DNA of 64,000 nucleotides, from positions 18,512,650 through 18,576,649 of the forward strand of contig CM022665.1 in NCBI GenBank assembly GCA_012295275.1, given 5' to 3'. Shown one piece after another: positions 59,940 through 64,000 of the stretch (position 1 is the first letter of the stretch; each line of letters opens with the position of its first letter). A model generated the notes under the pieces. That model did no database searches. It saw nothing but the letters and a program-made list of their open reading frames with translations, and was not told the origin of the DNA. This stretch comes from Chrysomallon squamiferum. Lineage: Eukaryota; Mollusca; Gastropoda; Neomphalida; Peltospiridae. A program made the translations under genes and the position numbers.

Positions 59940-60205
59940 CATGCCCGGGTTAACCTAGTTAACGAAAATGTAAGTAGGCTAGCAGACTGCCATTTGTTTA
60001 AAAACCTGTTTTTACAGGGATTTATCAGTGAACTTGGCTGTAATTAACTCCAAATTTTATCTAGCCCCAAGCTGCCTCAATCTCTCTCTGTCAAGTTCTG
60101 TGTAAACTTTACCCTGGGTTTGTAATCTTGGATTACAGAATGATATGGCTTAGTGCAGTGCACATGCAAATGTGACAAGGTAATGGTTAAATGTGTATGT
60201 TTTTC
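59940..60205 (+). promoter_or_regulatory. candidate enhancer with K50-homeodomain pair and POU octamer
   Basis: A perfect inverted repeat TGTAATC-TTG-GATTACA (60121-60137) contains a TAATC core on one strand and TAATCC on the other. ATGCAAAT, the POU octamer, lies at 60164-60171. The surrounding 260 bases are non-repetitive. Factor binding is inferred from motif knowledge. Confidence 0.3.
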
Positions 60206-60619
60206 ATGAACTGGAATTGTAGAAGACATAAATTTTAACATTTATTTCACTCCTGTTGTTATTCATTATATATTCATTGACTGAGGTTTTGTTTTTGTAT
60301 TTAATTGTTAGGGGCATTAGTGTCTATAATAAGGCTGTATGTGTGTGTGTATCTAAGTATCTGTGTATATTTATGTATGTATTTATGTAAGTATGGATGT
60401 ATATATATATATATATATATATATGTAAGTATGTGTGTATGTATGTACAAAGACATAGCAAGGGCAAAGAGAGGCAGAGGCGTTACTCCCAGGATGTTAA
60501 TATTATATATCTTGTCTTTCTTATGTTACATACAATTTTTGTTTTGAATTATGATTCTGGGACTCTTATGTTTTTGTCCTGGGAAACATGGTTGTTATGC
60601 GTTGTGTGTGTGTGTGTGT

Positions 60620-60624
<5 letters not shown>

Positions 60625-60690
<66 letters not shown>
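60625..60690. repeat. (AG)n microsatellite
   Basis: About 65 bases of uninterrupted GA, immediately preceded by a (TG)n run. A minus-strand open frame over it is Leu/Ser low complexity. Confidence 0.95.
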
Positions 60691-60693
<3 letters not shown>

Positions 60694-62049
60694 ATATTTC
60701 AGGGTAAAAAGGAACACAATAACTGAATGAAATAACACATGAATGTAAACAATATATCACACAGTGACACATACAACAGTTATCTAACATATTACAGTGA
60801 CTGTCAGTCGTAATGTTATAAATGATGACATTTAATGAACACTTCTCATGTAATTACATGTGTGACTTGTCATCAACAGGTATAAGTAATTATTACCTCA
60901 GAAGACTGATTTTTTTTTTTTTTTTTTTTTTTTATGTGTGAATCCTTTTCATTGAGGAATCCAGAAACGTTATCATTACAGATAATGAACACTGACAAGC
61001 AGTAATCAATAAATCAGTGATAATATTTTCTGTATCAGCCCCTGTGTTTAAGTAGGGTTGACATTTGATAGGATAAATAGTATTAGGTTATCATTTCTCA
61101 GGATAAATAAATACATCTTTTCTAACAGGTAGTTTTGAGTTTGAATATAAAACTTAGTGGAAGAGTAAATGAAATAATTTCTGTGATACACATTCATACA
61201 TTCACAAATATACAAATTGGTTCACTCATTTATGTATGTACATATACAGATACATACATACATACATACATACATACATACAAACATACAAACATATAAA
61301 CATATAAATATGAATGTATTCACACACACTCATTTATTCATACACAGTCACATTCATCCATCCATTTGTCCATCCAAGTAAAATTTGATTTATGTTTGTA
61401 TTCTTACAAGAATTTATTTATTTATTTTCACAAAGTTGTATCTCATTTTGACTACATCATAGAAATCTAGAACATATAAATCAGCTGATAAATATGTGTT
61501 GAGAAAGAAATAAAAACAAATTCAGGGTGATAATTTTATTCATGTATATTTGTATTTGTATGTCATGTATATGTGCTTGTTTAGTAAATATATTTAATAG
61601 ACAATTTGATAATGTTACTTGAAATTAAGTTTGCTTTACTGAGCATTTATATTTGTATTTTTAAGATAATTTTTTTATTTATTATTATTATTTTTTTGTA
61701 ATTTGAGCTCCTTTTAGCAGTACTGAAAGAATAATTAATTCTAGATGGCAGTGTTGTTTGTTTGTTTGTTAATTAATTAATTATTATTATTATGTTGTTG
61801 TTATTATTATTATTATTATTATTATGTTATTTTAAAAATAAAACAGAACTGAAAATTAATCCAGCAGACAGGTTAATCATTCCAGATGTTTGTGTGTGTG
61901 GTCATTGAAATGATAGCTAAATCTACCTTTCCATCAGCTATAGGAGATAAAAGCTATTTCATGGGCACTTTTCTATAGCAGGAAAATATTGTCATCACTG
62001 TTTTATGAGTGTTTAAATTGGAATTATTCAAATTATATTGTTCAGAAAG

Positions 62050-62057
62050 AAATGATA

Positions 62058-62110
<53 letters not shown>

Positions 62111-62475
62111 AGTAGTAGTAGTAGTACTGGTAGTAATAGTACTAGCAGTAATAGTAATAATGATTATATTAAAAATAGACAGGTAGCATAATAATAATGA
62201 TGATGATAATAATAATAATAGTAATAATGATAGTTATATCATAATGTTTAAATACAAATAGCTGAAATAAGAAATACCCAGATAATTTAATGGTTAAGAA
62301 ACAACAACAACAATAATAATATTAGAGGAATAGTAATAATAATAATAGTGGTAGTAGTAGTAGTAATAACAGTAAAAATGATAATGATAATAATAATAGT
62401 AATAATAATGGTCATAGTAATAGCAGTAGCAGCAGTAGTAATAGTAATAACAATAACAATAATGGTAGGAAAAAA
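62050..62475. repeat. (GAT)n then TAG/TAA trinucleotide region
   Basis: A near-perfect (GAT)n of about 60 bases followed by TAG, TAA and CAA triplets. It is stop-free in some frames, giving poly-Met or poly-Asp readings that are not genes. Confidence 0.95.
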
Positions 62476-62879
62476 ACAATAACAACAAGGTTCTTGAAAA
62501 ATTAGGAATAAAAAATTAATATGTTCTTATTTGAAATGCAAATGGCTGAATAAATGAATATTAAACATCATTTATCTAAATCTTAGACTGCTGGCATTCA
62601 TGTTGTTTAACATATAAATGAATCAATGCATAATCATCTTAATTTTATATACTATCTGTCTGTAGACACACACATATTCAGAATATTATACAAAAAAACA
62701 AATTCAGGATGTCTGCAGAAGATATTGGGTTGGAACAAAAGGCTGTACTCTTTTTCAAAATATGATGTTTGAGCATGTGATTTCATTTCACATGTGACTG
62801 AAATAAATGACATGTATTCATATTCTGAAACGTGAACAAAATGGCACATACATGATTGAATACATCTATTACAAATAGG

Positions 62880-63190
62880 TAAATATCATCTTTGAATTTC
62901 TCTTTATAAAAGGCTGTCAACTTTTATTTAAACACAATATATACATGCATCATTTATTCCTATTCATACATGTGAATAAATCTGTGTACAAATATTAAAA
63001 TACTATTTTTGAATTTCACTTTAAAAAAAAACTATGAACTTTTCTTCCAGTCCAACATACATTTATTCATATATGTGCATCCATCTATCTATGTGTGTCT
63101 GTGTGTTTATGAACAATTAAATCTATGTACAAAAATGTAAATATTGTCTTTGAATTTAACTTTAAAGAAACACTATAAACGTTTGTTTGA
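62880..63190 (+). repeat. ~115-140 bp array, three copies
   Basis: The unit is 'aaatattatctttgaatttc', 'actttaaaaaa-actatgaac', 'ttttatttaaa', then 'tacatttattcatatatgtg'. Copies start near 62881, 62996 and 63137. Confidence 0.82.
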
Positions 63191-63445
63191 AACCAGTATT
63201 TCCTGGTTAGTTTATTCTTCTGGCTAGGGTCATGAAGCAATCACTGAAGATCATGCAGGATCTTTAAGTACAGTGCTGCAGACTACACTGTGGGCAAGCT
63301 GGCACATTCTGATGATATTAATTGAAGGATCTTGTAACTGATGAAACTGTTTGCCTTGGCTCACACAGGATAATGCTTTGATGCAGGGCTTAAATCTGTC
63401 TTTTATGATTTAGTTTGGCTCTTTTCTGGAATAATGAAATTTTTT
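63190..63445. promoter_or_regulatory. complex island upstream of putative exon 6
   Basis: About 250 non-repetitive bases of balanced composition between two arrays, 520-770 bases before 63962. Candidate intronic control element; no ORF. Confidence 0.28.
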
Positions 63446-63449
63446 TATT

Positions 63450-63600
63450 TAATTTTTTAGGGGGTGAAGGATAAATCTCTGGCAATGCCTTTGAGCATTA
63501 ATATATATTTTGAGTAATTTTAATTTTTGATGGTACAGAATCTATCTGAGACAATGCCTTTCAGCATGAATAATAAGTTTACTTCTTATGGCAGTTTGTG
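63450..63600 (+). repeat. ~75-bp duplication before the putative exon 6
   Basis: 'ctctggcaatgcctttgagc' with 'attaatata' is repeated about 70 bases later as 'tctgagacaatgcctttcag' with 'catgaataata'. A (TG)n run follows at 63597-63620. Confidence 0.65.
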
Positions 63601-63961
63601 TGTGTGTGTGTGTGTGTGTGTTTTTATCTGTCTATAGTTATGTATGCTTATATTTCTGACTGTATTGTTTTTGAACTTTGTAGAGATACCACACCATAAT
63701 AGTGTTAAAAGCTGATATAACTGAATTAATTATTTTAGCATATTTCTGTCTTTCCTATTTTCAGTTATAATTCTAACAGTTGTGTTGTTGGTTTTTTTTC
63801 CCTCTATTTTAATTATTAATATTAGATAATGAAATAATGAATCACAAGTCTGAGAAACAACAACATTACCCTAACCCATCCACAAAGAAGTTAAGAATTA
63901 GTGGATTATTTAGAAGAATACATAATTATCTTTATTTCCATACATTTGTTTTTCATGTTAG

Positions 63962-64000
63962 CTTTTATAGAAGAGATTTTGCAAGCTGAGAAAAATGGCT
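63962..64000 (+). CDS. sif: possible sif exon 6, cut by the window edge
   Basis: A pyrimidine-rich stretch ending TTTTTCATGTTAG (AG 63960-63961) precedes 39 bases that join exon 5 in frame. The overhanging G of exon 5 plus CT gives Ala538, followed by FIEEILQAEKNG, open to the edge. This short amphipathic helix-like peptide has ordinary coding character for AT-rich DNA. The junction phase agrees, but that happens by chance one time in three, and the piece is too short to compare with SIF. The implied intron is 16.9 kb. A different exon could lie within the intron or beyond the edge. Confidence 0.42.

Larger units (their letters stand above)
47049..63961 (+). other. sif intron 5 (tentative, phase 1)
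   Basis: 16.9 kb if exon 6 is right. It begins with a stop-free (TTTA)n region, then alternates local tandem arrays, microsatellites and complex islands (49600-50110, 54950-55230, 58600-59110, 59940-60200, 63190-63440). A possible poison exon is noted at 58841-58884. Confidence 0.5.

Noticed and set aside
62009-62191. Poly-Asp/poly-Met frames
   Set aside because: (GAT)n microsatellite read in different phases.
62724-62746. Mariner-terminus-like word 'ttgggttggaacaaaaggct' after TA
   Set aside because: No opposite terminus or transposase trace; the match is only to the general look of mariner ends.
1-64000. CRISPR array, tRNA, rRNA, tRNA-derived SINE
   Set aside because: Tandem arrays here have no constant repeat with unique spacers; no A/B-box pair or cloverleaf was recognised; the sequence is clearly animal nuclear DNA.

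Overview
This is AT-rich eukaryotic DNA from an intron-rich animal genome. There are no prokaryotic-style operons, tRNA or rRNA genes, or CRISPR arrays. One real gene is visible on the + strand: the 5' part of a still life/TIAM-family Rac guanine-nucleotide exchange factor. Its N-terminus resembles Drosophila SIF (MGNK... start, WH1/EVH1-like domain, Ser/Pro-rich linker) rather than vertebrate TIAM1/2. That resemblance plus the repeat style suggests a protostome, perhaps a mollusc, but the species cannot be settled from this window.

Layout. Positions 1-31421 hold no supportable coding gene. They are upstream or 5'-UTR-intron DNA made of simple repeats, many unrelated degenerate local tandem arrays, and islands of more complex sequence that are candidate regulatory elements. 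The first coding exon is 31422-31554 (ATG at 31463). It begins at a 3' splice site, so the promoter and at least one 5'-UTR exon lie upstream, possibly outside the window. Exon 2 (34755-34936) and exon 3 (40211-40332) encode the EVH1-like domain. Exon 4 (43118-43183) is a basic/Ser linker, and exon 5 (45899-47048) is a 383-residue Ser/Thr/Pro-rich segment with a PPxY motif and two DSG motifs. A possible exon 6 starts at 63962 and runs off the right edge. All junction phases agree. The catalytic part expected of the family (PH-CC-Ex, RBD, PDZ, DH-PH) would lie beyond 64000.

The most unusual property is how the non-coding DNA is built. More than 25 different local tandem arrays are visible, with units of about 25-400 bp and 2-14 degenerate copies. 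Almost every array has its own unit; one family recurs about 1.5 kb away. Some arrays abut or include exon edges. The array ending at exon 5 carries about ten degraded copies of that exon's own polypyrimidine tract, AG and first ~20 coding bases. Six of these are intact decoy acceptors, and each runs into an in-frame stop. The exon 1 donor is duplicated 120 bp downstream, and the intron just before exon 4 is part of a triplicated unit. Other points worth checking are a possible poison exon (58841-58884), a possible alternative start exon (19472-19544), a two-codon uORF in frame with the main ATG, a paired K50-homeodomain/octamer site near 60130-60171, and a solitary transposon-like terminus near 39490-39530.
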